DNA of 25,410 bases from JAHWJR01 sp035942035 (GCA_035942035.1 DASZDK010000053.1:1-25410); one strand, 5' to 3'. Shown: positions 14,369 to 22,545, counted from the first letter of the stretch. Notes: generated by a model from the sequence alone, not told the origin. Made by a program: numbers and translations.

Positions 14369-17083
14369 ATGGGCGTTCTCAACCGCATCCTCCATGCTGG
14401 TGAAGGACGGAAGTTCAAGGCCATCGCCGGTCTGGTGCCGGAGATCAACGCCCTCGAGCCGGAGATCGCCGCCCTCAGTGACGAGGCGCTGACCGCCAAG
14501 ACCGGAGAGTTCCGCCAGCGGCTGGCCAACGGGGAGGACCTCGACGACCTGTTGATCGAGGCGTTCGCCGTCGTCCGAGAAGCGGCCAAGCGCACCATCG
14601 GCCAGCGGCACTTCGACGTCCAGCTCATGGGCGGTGCCGCCCTGCACTTCGGCTGGGTGGCGGAGATGAAGACGGGAGAGGGCAAGACGCTCGTCTCCAC
14701 CCTCCCGGTGTACCTCAACGCGCTGGCCGGCAAGGGCGTGCACGTCATCACCGTGAACGACTACCTGGCCCGGTTCCACGCCGAGTGGATGGGGCGCATC
14801 TACCAGCGGCTCGGCATGTCGGTGGGCCTGGTCATCCCCCAGATCCGGGGCAGCGAAGAGAAGCGCCGCAACTACGGCTGTGACGTCACCTACGGGATCA
14901 ACAACGAGTTCGGCTTCGACTACCTCCGCGACAACATGGCCATGAGCACCGCGGCCAAGGTCCAGCGGGGGCACTCCTACGCCATCGTCGACGAGATCGA
15001 CTCCATCCTCATCGACGAGGCCCGCACCCCCCTGATCATCAGCGGCCGGGTCTCCGACGCAGCCAACCTCTACTACAAGTTCGCCAGCATCGCCCGCGGC
15101 CTCCAGCGTGACGTCGACTATGACGTGGACGAGGAGAAGCGCCACGTGGCCCCCTTCGACGACGGGATCGAGAAGGTCGAGAAGGCCCTAGGGGTGGAGA
15201 ACCTCTACGACGAGCTGTCCCAGAACCTCGTGCACCAGCTCCAGGTGGCGCTGAAGGCCAAGGAGCTCTACAAGCGGGACAAGGACTACATCGTCGCCGA
15301 CGGCGAGGTGAAGATCGTCGACGAGTTCACCGGGCGCATCCTCGACGGCCGCCGCTGGTCGGAGGGGCTCCACCAGGCGGTGGAGGCCAAGGAGGGGGTG
15401 AAGATCAAGGAGGAGAACCAGACCTTGGCGACCATCACCCTTCAGAACTACTTCCGGCTCTACGACAAGCTGGCCGGCATGACGGGCACGGCGGTCACCG
15501 AGGCGGCGGAGTTCGCCAGCACCTACGGCTTGGCCGTGGTGCCCATCCCCACCAACGAGCCGGTCATCCGAGCGGACCAGGCCGACCTCATCTACAAGAC
15601 CGAACAGGCGAAGTTCGACGCCGTCGTCGCCGACCTCGCCGAACGCTATGAGCGGGGCCAGCCGGTCCTGGTCGGCACCGTGTCGGTCGAGAAGTCCGAG
15701 CTGCTCGACACGCTGCTGACCCGGCGGGGGATCCCCCACGAGATCCTCAATGCCAAGCAACACGCCCGCGAGGCCGAGATCGTCGCCCAGGCGGGCCGGC
15801 TCCACTCCGTCACGGTGGCCACCAACATGGCGGGTCGAGGTGTCGACATCATCCTCGGTGGCAACCCCGAGGGCCTGGCCGGGCGCCAGGTGCGGGCTGA
15901 GGGCCTCGATCCGGAGTCCGACGACGGCCGGGCCCGCTACGAACGGCTGCTCGAGGGTTTCAAGGCCGAGTGTGGGGCCGAAGGCGACAAGGTCTGCCAG
16001 CTGGGTGGCCTCTACGTGCTGGGCACCGAGCGCCACGAGAGCCGGCGCATCGACAACCAGCTGCGAGGCCGTTCCGGACGCCAGGGCGATCCTGGCGAGA
16101 GCCGCTTCTACCTCTCGCTCGAGGACGACCTCATGCGCCTGTTCGCCACCGGCGCCATGAACTGGGTGATGGGCCGGGCGCTTCCCGACGACGTGCCCAT
16201 CGAGGCCAAGATGGTCACCAAGGCCATCGAACGGGCCCAGAACACCGTCGAGGCTCGCAACGCCGAGATCCGCAAGAACGTGCTGAAGTACGACGAGGTC
16301 ATGAACGAGCAGCGCAAGGTGATCTACCGGCGCCGCAACCAGATCCTCGAGGGCCACGACCTGCGTGACGAGGCGCTGGACAGCCTGCACACCGCCCTCG
16401 AGGGCACCGTGCGCACCGCCTGCCTGTCCCCCGAGCCCGAGGAATGGGACCTCGAGGCCCTGGTGGCCCAGCTCCACGAGTACTACCCCACCCGCTTCAC
16501 CCCCTCCGACCTGGCCCGCAGTGAGGTGGTCGACGAGATCGTCGAGGCGGTGGTGGCCGAGGCCGTCGAGTACTACGAGGCCAGAGAGGCCGACTTCGGC
16601 GACAACATGCGGGAGATCGAGCGCCAGGTGATGCTGCGGGTCATCGACACCCGCTGGCGCGAGCACCTCTACGAGATGGACTACCTTCAGGAGGGGATCC
16701 ACCTGCGGGCCATGGGCCAGAAGGACCCGCTGATCGAGTGGCAGCGTGAGGGCTTCGCCATGTTCTCGGCCATGGTCGACTCCATCGCCGAGGACTTCGT
16801 CAAGTACGTCATGCACCTCCAGGTGGTCCGCCAGGACACCACCCCGGCCGACGAGGTGCGCAACGTCGAGTACTCCGCGCCCGAGGACCCGGCCCAGGGC
16901 AGCAAGGGCCTGCGCGCCGCCGCCACCGCGGAGGCGGCGGCGGCCGGCGAGCCACCGCCTCCGGAGGCTCGCCAGCCGGAGCAGAACAAGCCGCTGGTGA
17001 AGTCCGCTGAGGAGAAGGTCGGCCGCAACGAGCCTTGTTTCTGCGAGAGCGGCCGCAAGTTCAAGCACTGCCACGGCCGCTGA
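14369..17083 (+). CDS. secA: Preprotein translocase ATPase SecA
   Basis: SecA drives protein export through SecYEG. The 904-residue length is standard. Visible features are the start GVLNRILHAGEGRKFK, Walker A MKTGEGKT (100-107), the DEAD-type VDEIDSILIDEARTPLI (207-223), the preprotein cross-linking region (about 225-370), the second motor half with TNMAGRGVDI and QLRGRSGRQGDPG, the helical scaffold and wing, an Ala/Pro-rich linker (about 850-870), and the C-terminal zinc motif CFCESGRKFKHCHGR (C-x-C-x8-C-H). The zinc tail implies the SecB- or lipid-contacting form usual for a housekeeping SecA. prfB begins 6 nt downstream, so the two are probably cotranscribed. Confidence 0.98.
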   Translation: MGVLNRILHAGEGRKFKAIAGLVPEINALEPEIAALSDEALTAKTGEFRQRLANGEDLDDLLIEAFAVVREAAKRTIGQRHFDVQLMGGAALHFGWVAEMKTGEGKTLVSTLPVYLNALAGKGVHVITVNDYLARFHAEWMGRIYQRLGMSVGLVIPQIRGSEEKRRNYGCDVTYGINNEFGFDYLRDNMAMSTAAKVQRGHSYAIVDEIDSILIDEARTPLIISGRVSDAANLYYKFASIARGLQRDVDYDVDEEKRHVAPFDDGIEKVEKALGVENLYDELSQNLVHQLQVALKAKELYKRDKDYIVADGEVKIVDEFTGRILDGRRWSEGLHQAVEAKEGVKIKEENQTLATITLQNYFRLYDKLAGMTGTAVTEAAEFASTYGLAVVPIPTNEPVIRADQADLIYKTEQAKFDAVVADLAERYERGQPVLVGTVSVEKSELLDTLLTRRGIPHEILNAKQHAREAEIVAQAGRLHSVTVATNMAGRGVDIILGGNPEGLAGRQVRAEGLDPESDDGRARYERLLEGFKAECGAEGDKVCQLGGLYVLGTERHESRRIDNQLRGRSGRQGDPGESRFYLSLEDDLMRLFATGAMNWVMGRALPDDVPIEAKMVTKAIERAQNTVEARNAEIRKNVLKYDEVMNEQRKVIYRRRNQILEGHDLRDEALDSLHTALEGTVRTACLSPEPEEWDLEALVAQLHEYYPTRFTPSDLARSEVVDEIVEAVVAEAVEYYEAREADFGDNMREIERQVMLRVIDTRWREHLYEMDYLQEGIHLRAMGQKDPLIEWQREGFAMFSAMVDSIAEDFVKYVMHLQVVRQDTTPADEVRNVEYSAPEDPAQGSKGLRAAATAEAAAAGEPPPPEARQPEQNKPLVKSAEEKVGRNEPCFCESGRKFKHCHGR

Positions 17084-17089
17084 TCGTTC

Positions 17090-18205
17090 GTGCGCGACTT
17101 CTCCGAGGATCTTGCCGTGCTGGCCAAGCGCGTCGCCGAGGCCGAGGTGTACCTCGACATCGGTGCCGGCCGGGGGCGGCTGCGCGAGCTGGAGGTCGAG
17201 GCCAGCCGTCCCGACCTCTGGGACGACCGCGAGTACGCCCAGAAGGTCACCACCGACATGGAGTACATCCGCCGCGACGTCGAGACCTTCGACCGGCTGG
17301 TCGCTGACCTCGACGACGCCGTGACCCTCGACCAGCTGGCTCGGGAGGAGAGCGACGCGTCGGCGGAGGCCGAGGTGGCTGCCGCCCTCGCCGACCTCGG
17401 GCGCCGGCTCGACGAGCTCGAGCTTCGCTCCCTGTTCGGTGGCGAGCACGACGAGCGAGATGCCATCTGTGAGATCCACGCCGGCGAGGGCGGTACCGAC
17501 GCCCAGGACTGGGCCGAGATGCTGCTGCGGATGTACCTGCGCTGGGCCGAGCGCCGCGGCCTCTCCACCGAGATCGACGAGGCGTCCGAGGGCAAGGAAG
17601 CCGGGTTGCTCTCGGCCACCCTCCTGGTCAAGGGGCGTTTCGCCTATGGGTGGCTGCGCGGAGAGCAAGGCGTGCACCGGCTGGTGCGCATCTCGCCCTT
17701 CGACGCCGCCGCCCGTCGCCAGACCAGCTTCGCCTCCATCGACGTCACGCCGTTCATCGAGGACTCCTCGGGCGAGGTGCAGATCGACGAGAAGGACCTG
17801 CGCATCGACACCTACCGCTCGTCGGGGGCGGGGGGCCAGCACGTGAACGTGACCGACTCCGCCGTGCGGATCACCCACCTGCCCACGGGCATCACCACCT
17901 CGTGTCAGAACCAGCGCAGCCAGCACCAGAACAAGGCCCGGGCCCTGCAAATCCTCAGTGCCAAGCTGGCCGATCGCCAGCGGGAGGAGCGCGTGCGCGA
18001 GCTCGAGGCGATCTCGGGCTCGTCGTCACAGGCGGCGATGGGCAACCAGATCCGTTCGTACGTCCTGGCGCCCTACCAGCTGGTGAAGGACCTGCGCACC
18101 GGCCACGAGACGGGCAGCGTGGAGGCGGTCCTGGATGGCGATCTCGACGCGTTGATGGAGGCCTTCCTGCGGTGGGAGCGGGCCGGGGGTGGCGCCGGAG
18201 CGTGA
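17090..18205 (+). CDS. prfB: Peptide chain release factor 2
   Basis: RF2 ends translation at UGA and UAA. The 371-residue protein has the N-terminal helical domain, the anticodon-mimic tripeptide SPF (202-204) that defines RF2 against RF1 (PxT), and the catalytic GGQ (248-250) in SSGAGGQHVN. It starts with GTG 6 nt after secA. The CUU-UGA programmed frameshift known from E. coli and many other prfB genes is absent: the frame is continuous from the GTG, as in mycobacteria as far as I recall. The gene ends in TGA, its own target codon. A TACCCT box 10 nt after the stop starts the next unit. Confidence 0.96.
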   Translation: MRDFSEDLAVLAKRVAEAEVYLDIGAGRGRLRELEVEASRPDLWDDREYAQKVTTDMEYIRRDVETFDRLVADLDDAVTLDQLAREESDASAEAEVAAALADLGRRLDELELRSLFGGEHDERDAICEIHAGEGGTDAQDWAEMLLRMYLRWAERRGLSTEIDEASEGKEAGLLSATLLVKGRFAYGWLRGEQGVHRLVRISPFDAAARRQTSFASIDVTPFIEDSSGEVQIDEKDLRIDTYRSSGAGGQHVNVTDSAVRITHLPTGITTSCQNQRSQHQNKARALQILSAKLADRQREERVRELEAISGSSSQAAMGNQIRSYVLAPYQLVKDLRTGHETGSVEAVLDGDLDALMEAFLRWERAGGGAGA

Positions 18206-18214
18206 TGGTGCTGG

Positions 18215-18220
18215 TACCCT
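18215..18220 (+). promoter_or_regulatory. Candidate -10 box of ftsEX
   Basis: TACCCT lies just after the prfB stop and 34 nt before GTG 18255. Unlike the leaderless genes this would leave a leader of about 27 nt. Confidence 0.4.
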
Positions 18221-18254
18221 TCACCGACACCCGCGCGCCAGCGAGGTTCTCCCG

Positions 18255-18932
18255 GTGATCAAGCTCGAAAACGTCACCAAGCGGTACAAGGGCGACGTCG
18301 TCGCCCTCCGTGACGTCAACGTCGACATCAACAAAGGCGAGTTCGTCTTCATGGTGGGCCCCTCGGGCTCGGGCAAGTCGACGTTCATCCGCCTCCTGCT
18401 CAAGGAGGAGGACCCCGAAGAGGGGAAGATCTGGGTGGCCGGCAAGGACATCGCCAAGCTGAGCCCGTGGAAGGTGCCGTTCCTGCGCCGCAACATCGGG
18501 TGCATCTTCCAGGACTTCAAGCTCCTCCCGAGCCGCACCGTCTACGAGAACGTGGCCTTCGCCCTCGAGGTCATCGGCCGGCCCCGGCACGTGATCAACT
18601 CGCAGGTGCCTGCCATCCTCGAGCTGGTGGGTCTGGGCAAGAAGTTCAAGAATCTGCCCCACGAGCTCTCCGGCGGGGAGCAGCAGCGGGTCTCGATCGC
18701 CCGGGCCTTCGTCAACCGCCCACTGATCCTGCTGGCCGACGAGCCCACCGGCAACCTCGACCCCACGACGTCGGTGGGCATCATGCGACTGCTCGATCGC
18801 ATCAACCGCACCGGCACGACCGTGGTCATGGCGACGCATGACCAGAGCATCGTCGACACCATGCGCCGGCGGGTGGTCGAGCTCGACCGGGGGACCGTGG
18901 TGCGGGACCAGTCGAGGGGCGTCTACGCCTGA
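18255..18932 (+). CDS. ftsE: Cell division ATP-binding protein FtsE
   Basis: FtsE is the ABC-type ATPase that, with FtsX, passes a division-site signal across the membrane to cell wall hydrolases. The 225-residue protein has Walker A GPSGSGKST (35-43), the Q-loop in GCIFQDFKLLP, the signature LSGGEQQR (138-145), Walker B LILLADEPT (157-165) and the H-loop THDQ (195-198). The start MIKLENVTKRYKG is the usual N-terminus; earlier in-frame codons overlap prfB and are not used. The TGA stop overlaps the ftsX ATG by one base (TGATG), a sign of translational coupling. Confidence 0.96.
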   Translation: MIKLENVTKRYKGDVVALRDVNVDINKGEFVFMVGPSGSGKSTFIRLLLKEEDPEEGKIWVAGKDIAKLSPWKVPFLRRNIGCIFQDFKLLPSRTVYENVAFALEVIGRPRHVINSQVPAILELVGLGKKFKNLPHELSGGEQQRVSIARAFVNRPLILLADEPTGNLDPTTSVGIMRLLDRINRTGTTVVMATHDQSIVDTMRRRVVELDRGTVVRDQSRGVYA

Positions 18933-19819
18933 TGGGTGGAAAGCTGGCGTACGCGCTGCGGGAGACCGTGCAGAACCTGCGGCGCAATCTCGTGCTCACC
19001 GGCGCTTCGATGATGACCGTCGCCGTGTCGCTGTCCCTGGTGGGGGCGTCGTTCCTGCTCGGGTACGGCGTCGACAACGTCACCCAGCGGTGGCAGGGCG
19101 GCATCGAGTTCGAGATCTTCCTCAACGAGGACATCACTCCCGAGCAGCGGGACCGGATCGAAAGAGAGCTCGACGCCAACCCCGATGTTGCCAACGCTGT
19201 GTTCGTGTCCCAGGAAGAGCAGTTCGAGCTGTTCCAGGTCCTGTTCGCCGACCAGCCCGAATACCTCGAGACCGTCACCCGCGAGGTGCTGCCGCCGTCG
19301 TTCCGGGTGGAGCCCAGCATCGCCGATGCCGACGTGATCAAGGCCCTGGGTGACCGCTTCGAGGCCGAGCCCGGGGTCAAGACGGTGGTGTTCGCCGAAG
19401 AGACGGTGCGCACCCTGTTGCGGGTCTCGGGCATCACCCAGAGCGTGATCTTCACGGTGGCGGCCGTGCTGCTCTTCGCCGCCGCCCTACTGATCTTCAA
19501 CACCATCCGGACCGCCATCTTCGCCCGCCGGCGGGAGATCGAGGTCATGAAGTTGGTGGGGGCCACCAACTGGTTCATCCGGGTGCCGTTCATGCTCGAG
19601 GGCCTGCTGCAGGGGCTGGTCGGCGCATCGGTGGCCTTCGGGATCGTCTACCTGGTCCGCAACGCGGCCCAGGACGCCATCCGCGGCGTGCCGCTGTTCG
19701 ACGGCTTCGTGGTGGTGGGCTCCCAGGTCGCCACCACTGGCGTCCTGACCATCCTCCTGGGCGCCGCCATCGGCGCCGTCGGGGCCGGGGTGGCCGTCAC
19801 CAAGTTCCTCGACGTCTAA
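18932..19819 (+). CDS. ftsX: Cell division protein FtsX
   Basis: FtsX is the membrane partner of FtsE. The 295-residue protein has a cytosolic N-terminus, TM1 (about 24-46), a large external loop (about 47-165) that in other bacteria binds the hydrolase or its activator, then TM2 (about 168-192), the conserved cytosolic ARRREIEVMKLVGATNWFIRVPFMLEG (about 198-224), TM3 (about 224-243) and TM4 (about 264-288). This is the canonical MacB-like FtsX topology. It ends 75 bp before the M23 peptidase gene, its likely downstream target. Confidence 0.95.
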   Translation: MGGKLAYALRETVQNLRRNLVLTGASMMTVAVSLSLVGASFLLGYGVDNVTQRWQGGIEFEIFLNEDITPEQRDRIERELDANPDVANAVFVSQEEQFELFQVLFADQPEYLETVTREVLPPSFRVEPSIADADVIKALGDRFEAEPGVKTVVFAEETVRTLLRVSGITQSVIFTVAAVLLFAAALLIFNTIRTAIFARRREIEVMKLVGATNWFIRVPFMLEGLLQGLVGASVAFGIVYLVRNAAQDAIRGVPLFDGFVVVGSQVATTGVLTILLGAAIGAVGAGVAVTKFLDV

Positions 19820-19881
19820 CCCGGAGGCGACTGCCCGTACCGGTTTCGTGTGCCGGCGTGGACGCTGAGCCCTGCTGTTCG

Positions 19882-19887
19882 TAGAGT
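19882..19887 (+). promoter_or_regulatory. -10 box of the M23 peptidase gene (leaderless type)
   Basis: TAGAGT lies 7 nt before GTG 19895. The 7-nt spacer GCGCCGG is identical to that of comF. Confidence 0.55.
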
Positions 19888-19894
19888 GCGCCGG

Positions 19895-21340
19895 GTGATT
19901 CGCGCGCTCGGGGGGCTGGTGCTCGCCCTAGTCCTGGCCCTGGGCGGAGTGTCACCCGTGGCCGCCCAGGACGCGCCCTCGCCGGACGAGCGCAAGGAGC
20001 AGGTCGCCGCGGAGGTCGAGCGCCTCCGCGAGCAGCTCGACGAGGCGGCCGCCGAGGAGGCCGACGTCCTGGCCGAGCTCGAGGTCACGAGGAGGATCCG
20101 CAGCGAGCTGGACGCCACCGTGGCCGACCTCGAAGGCCGCGCCGCCGCTGCCGCTGCCGAGCTGGCCACCGCCGAGGAGGACTTCGCCACGGCCGTGCGC
20201 GGGCACCGCCGGGCGCAGGCAGATCTCGACCGGGCCCGGGCGCAGCTCGACGACGCCCGGCGCACGCTGGAGAGCCAGGCCGTGTCCAGCTTCATGCGCT
20301 ACGGGGTGGACATGGGCACGGTGGACGTGCTGCTCCAGGTCCGCGACCTGCGCCAGCTCCACGACGTGGCCGGCCTCATGGCCGCCGTGGCCGCATCGCA
20401 GGCGCAGGTGATCGAGCGCTACCAGGAGCTCGACCAATCGACCCAGGAGCTCGAAGCGCGCGCCGAACGGGCCCGGACGGAGGCCAGCGAGCGGCGCGAC
20501 GCCATCGCCGAGCAGCACCGGGTCGTCGCCGCCGCCCGCGCCAAGCAGGCGCAGGCCCGAGCCGAGGCGGTGCGCGAAGAGGCCCGGGAACGGGAGGTGC
20601 TGGCCGGCGCCCAGGACGCGAGGGCCGACTACGAGGAGCGGCTCTCCGAGCTGAGGGCGGAGTCCGACGCCATCGCCGAGCTCCTCCGCGCCCGGCAGGC
20701 GGCGGCCACGTCGGCGACGACCTCGACCACGGCTCCGGAATCGGTGGCGAGGGCGACGGCGACGGGCCAGGAGCAACGAGACGCGGCGCCCGCCGCCCCC
20801 ACCGACACCCCCAAACGTCCGGCGGCGGCCCCACCGTCACCGGCCGCCACGCGGGACCCAGAGCCTGCCCCTCCCCCCAAGGCGGACCCAGCCCCCGCCC
20901 CTCCGCCCGCCACCAGTCCTCCGCACACCCACCCGCCGGTGACGCCCGCCGGCTCCTCCACGCTGGGTTGGCCGCTGGCCAGCCCGGTGGTCACCTCCGG
21001 CTTCGGGTACCGCATCCATCCCATCTTCGGCACCTCCCGCCTCCATGCCGGGATCGACCTGCGAGGTTCCACGGGCACGCCGATCCTGGCCGCCGGCGAG
21101 GGCGTCGTGGTGTCCGCCGGGTGGCGTGGCGGTTACGGCAACACAGTGATCATCGACCACGGCGGCTCGCTGGCGACCCTCTACGCCCACCAGAGCCAGA
21201 TCCACGTGCGCGCCGGGGCGACGGTGCGGCGGGGCCAGGCCATCGGTGCGGTCGGTTCCACGGGCCAATCGACTGGGCCCCACCTGCACTTCGAGGTCCG
21301 GGTCAACGGCACGCCCGTCGATCCCCTGAACTACCTCTGA
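19895..21340 (+). CDS. Secreted coiled-coil M23 (LytM) endopeptidase, EnvC/PcsB-like FtsEX partner
   Basis: The 481-residue protein starts with a signal peptide (VIRALGGLVLALVLALGG, predicted cut after VAA at about 24), then a long Ala/Glu/Arg-rich coiled coil (about 30-270), a Pro/Ala linker (about 290-355) and a C-terminal M23 domain (about 358-481). The metal and catalytic residues are intact: His384 and Asp388 (HAGID), His432 (YAHQ), and His463/His465 (HLHFE). So it should cut peptidoglycan cross-bridges itself, unlike EnvC of E. coli, whose LytM domain is degenerate and only activates amidases. Coiled coil plus hydrolase next to ftsEX is the layout of EnvC, PcsB and RipC systems, in which FtsX's external loop switches on the enzyme. 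The link to FtsEX is inferred from architecture and position. Confidence 0.9.
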   Translation: MIRALGGLVLALVLALGGVSPVAAQDAPSPDERKEQVAAEVERLREQLDEAAAEEADVLAELEVTRRIRSELDATVADLEGRAAAAAAELATAEEDFATAVRGHRRAQADLDRARAQLDDARRTLESQAVSSFMRYGVDMGTVDVLLQVRDLRQLHDVAGLMAAVAASQAQVIERYQELDQSTQELEARAERARTEASERRDAIAEQHRVVAAARAKQAQARAEAVREEAREREVLAGAQDARADYEERLSELRAESDAIAELLRARQAAATSATTSTTAPESVARATATGQEQRDAAPAAPTDTPKRPAAAPPSPAATRDPEPAPPPKADPAPAPPPATSPPHTHPPVTPAGSSTLGWPLASPVVTSGFGYRIHPIFGTSRLHAGIDLRGSTGTPILAAGEGVVVSAGWRGGYGNTVIIDHGGSLATLYAHQSQIHVRAGATVRRGQAIGAVGSTGQSTGPHLHFEVRVNGTPVDPLNYL

Positions 21341-21350
21341 GTCCTGCGCC

Positions 21351-21378
21351 TTGACAGGCGCCGGCTGGTAGGTAACCT
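21351..21378 (+). promoter_or_regulatory. Promoter of the iron cluster (TTGACA-16-TAACCT)
   Basis: A consensus -35 TTGACA (21351-21356) is followed after 16 bp by TAACCT (21373-21378). It is the most classical housekeeping promoter in the window. The -35 hexamer is exactly the loop of the inverted repeat GCGCC-TTGACA-GGCGC. The -10 lies inside a candidate iron box. Confidence 0.65.
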
Positions 21379-21386
21379 TTACCGAA
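21368..21386 (+). promoter_or_regulatory. Candidate IdeR/DtxR iron box
   Basis: GTAGGTAACCTTTACCGAA matches the IdeR/DtxR consensus TWAGGTWAGSCTWACCTWA at 15 of 19 positions, including both AGGTWA and TWACC half-sites. It covers the -10 of the promoter at 21351-21378, a position suited to iron-dependent repression. The genes downstream are bacterioferritin genes, which fits iron control. In mycobacteria IdeR activates bfrA from an upstream site, so the sign of regulation here is open. Confidence 0.65.
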
Positions 21387-21432
21387 CACGAAGAGCTGAC
21401 ACAACGAGTCTCGTTCGGGAGAGCGGCACCAC

Positions 21433-21801
21433 GTGAGAACTCAGTACACACGGCGGGTGGGGGAGCAGGTCGGCGAAGGCCGGCTCGCCGCCCGGCTGGT
21501 GGGACTCACCGTGGCCGGCTCGTCGACGGTGGCGACCGTGCGCCTGCCCGATGGCGCCCCCCGGGACGTGGTGCTGGCCGGGGCGCCCGATACGGCGCTG
21601 GCCCGCCGCCTCAGCGCCGGGTTCCGCCGGGTCGTCTGGGTCCGGATCGACGCCGAAGGCAAGGACGTCCACTGCGAGTTGTTCGGGCTGACCCGGCGCC
21701 CGCGGCGAACGCGCCTGCCGTTGTCCGCCGCCCTGGCCTTGGCCGACGCCGGTGCTCCCACGGTCGTGCGGGTACCGGTGGCCGCCGCCGAGGTGGCCTG
21801 A
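21433..21801 (+). CDS. Hypothetical protein, first gene of the iron cluster
   Basis: A 122-residue protein that I do not recognise. It is soluble, rich in Val, Arg and Ala, with no signal peptide, TM helix or metal motif; it has a single cysteine in VHCELFGLTRRPRR. The N-terminal half looks beta-rich (RLVGLTVAGSSTVATVRLPDG, DVVLAG), the C-terminal half has a basic patch (RRPRRTR) followed by a helix (SAALALADAG) and a strand (PTVVRVPV). GTG 21433 follows GGGAGAG by 9 nt. It ends 1 nt before bfd and shares the iron-box promoter, so a role linked to iron is a reasonable but unproven inference. Confidence 0.75.
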   Translation: MRTQYTRRVGEQVGEGRLAARLVGLTVAGSSTVATVRLPDGAPRDVVLAGAPDTALARRLSAGFRRVVWVRIDAEGKDVHCELFGLTRRPRRTRLPLSAALALADAGAPTVVRVPVAAAEVA

Positions 21802-21802
21802 G

Positions 21803-22027
21803 GTGGTCGTCTGCCACTGCCGGGCCGTGTCCGACTGCAAGGTCCGCCAGGCCATCGAGGCGGGCGCCGGCGACGTGGAAGCCATTGCCCGCCAGTGCGG
21901 CGCCGGCATGGCCTGCGGCGGCTGCCGGCCGGCGTTGGCCATGCTCTTGTCCGATCTCGGGCTCGAGCGCCTCAGCGTGGACGGCGACGCCCGGCCGGCG
22001 GCGAGCGTGTCCCCAGCGACTGCCTAG
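21803..22027 (+). CDS. bfd: Bacterioferritin-associated ferredoxin
   Basis: Bfd carries a [2Fe-2S] cluster and reduces the heme of bacterioferritin so that stored iron is released as Fe(II). The 74-residue protein has Cys4, Cys6, Cys38 and Cys41 (CHC and CGGC), the same four positions as in E. coli Bfd, plus the helix 'KVRQAIEAG' of the BFD-like fold. The GTG start 21803 gives the family's usual N-terminus VVCHCRAVSD and lies 2 nt after the upstream stop. Its TAG stop is the first half of the TAGGAT box of bfr. Confidence 0.93.
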   Translation: MVVCHCRAVSDCKVRQAIEAGAGDVEAIARQCGAGMACGGCRPALAMLLSDLGLERLSVDGDARPAASVSPATA

Positions 22028-22030
22028 GAT
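22025..22030 (+). promoter_or_regulatory. -10 box of bfr (leaderless type)
   Basis: TAGGAT lies 7 nt before ATG 22038 and overlaps the bfd stop codon. bfr may thus be read both from the iron-box promoter and on its own. Confidence 0.55.
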
Positions 22031-22037
22031 CGCTCAC

Positions 22038-22508
22038 ATGCAGGGACGAACCGATGTCATCGAGTTGCTCAACGAGGTGCTCACTTCCGAGCTGACGGCC
22101 ATCAACCAGTACTTCATCCACGCCAAGATGCAGGACAACTGGGGGTACCGGCGCCTGGCCGACCACACCCGGGCGGAGTCCATCGACGAGATGAAGCACG
22201 CCGAGATGGTCATCGAGCGCATCCTCTACTACGAAGGGGTGCCAAACCTGCAGCGTCTCGGGGCGGTCCGCGTCGGAGAGACGGTGCCCGAGCAGTTCCG
22301 CCTCGACCTCGAGATGGAGCACACGGCCATCGAGCGGTTCAACCGGGGGATCGTCCTTGCTCGGGACACGGGTGACAGCGGGACCCGTGAGATGCTGGCC
22401 GGCATGCTGGTGTCCGAGGAGGAGCACGCCGGCTACCTGGAGACCCAGATCTCGGTCATCGAGTCGATCGGCGAGGCGCTCTACCTGAGCCAGCAGCTCC
22501 ACGGTTGA
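22038..22508 (+). CDS. bfr: Bacterioferritin
   Basis: Bacterioferritin is a 24-subunit heme-containing cage that oxidises and stores iron. The 156-residue protein has every known key residue at the E. coli numbering: ferroxidase ligands Glu18, Glu51, His54, Glu94, Glu127 and His130, and heme ligand Met52. Both ferroxidase activity and heme binding are expected. ATG 22038 gives the standard N-terminus. It follows bfd by 10 nt and is convergent with the matrixin-like gene. Pairing with bfd provides both storage and release of iron. Confidence 0.97.
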   Translation: MQGRTDVIELLNEVLTSELTAINQYFIHAKMQDNWGYRRLADHTRAESIDEMKHAEMVIERILYYEGVPNLQRLGAVRVGETVPEQFRLDLEMEHTAIERFNRGIVLARDTGDSGTREMLAGMLVSEEEHAGYLETQISVIESIGEALYLSQQLHG

Positions 22509-22510
22509 TC

Positions 22511-22526
22511 CCCGCCCGGCGGCGGG
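22511..22526. terminator. Hairpin between convergent bfr and the matrixin-like gene
   Basis: Perfect 6-bp stem CCCGCC-CGGC-GGCGGG, 2 nt after the bfr stop, in a 37-bp gap between convergent genes. It has no T tract. Confidence 0.45.
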
Positions 22527-22545
22527 CCCGACCGTGGTCGGCGGC

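Noticed and set aside
12715..14751. 678-codon open frame on the minus strand across comF, the leader, hpf and secA
   Set aside because: It opposes three well-supported genes and shows no motif; it reflects codon bias on the plus strand.
17090..17200. Programmed frameshift in prfB
   Set aside because: The frame is continuous from the GTG and there is no in-frame TGA after a slippery CTT.
15188..17950. 920-codon open frame on the minus strand opposite secA and prfB
   Set aside because: It is a compositional shadow of secA and prfB with Val/Leu/Gly/His-rich low-information sequence.
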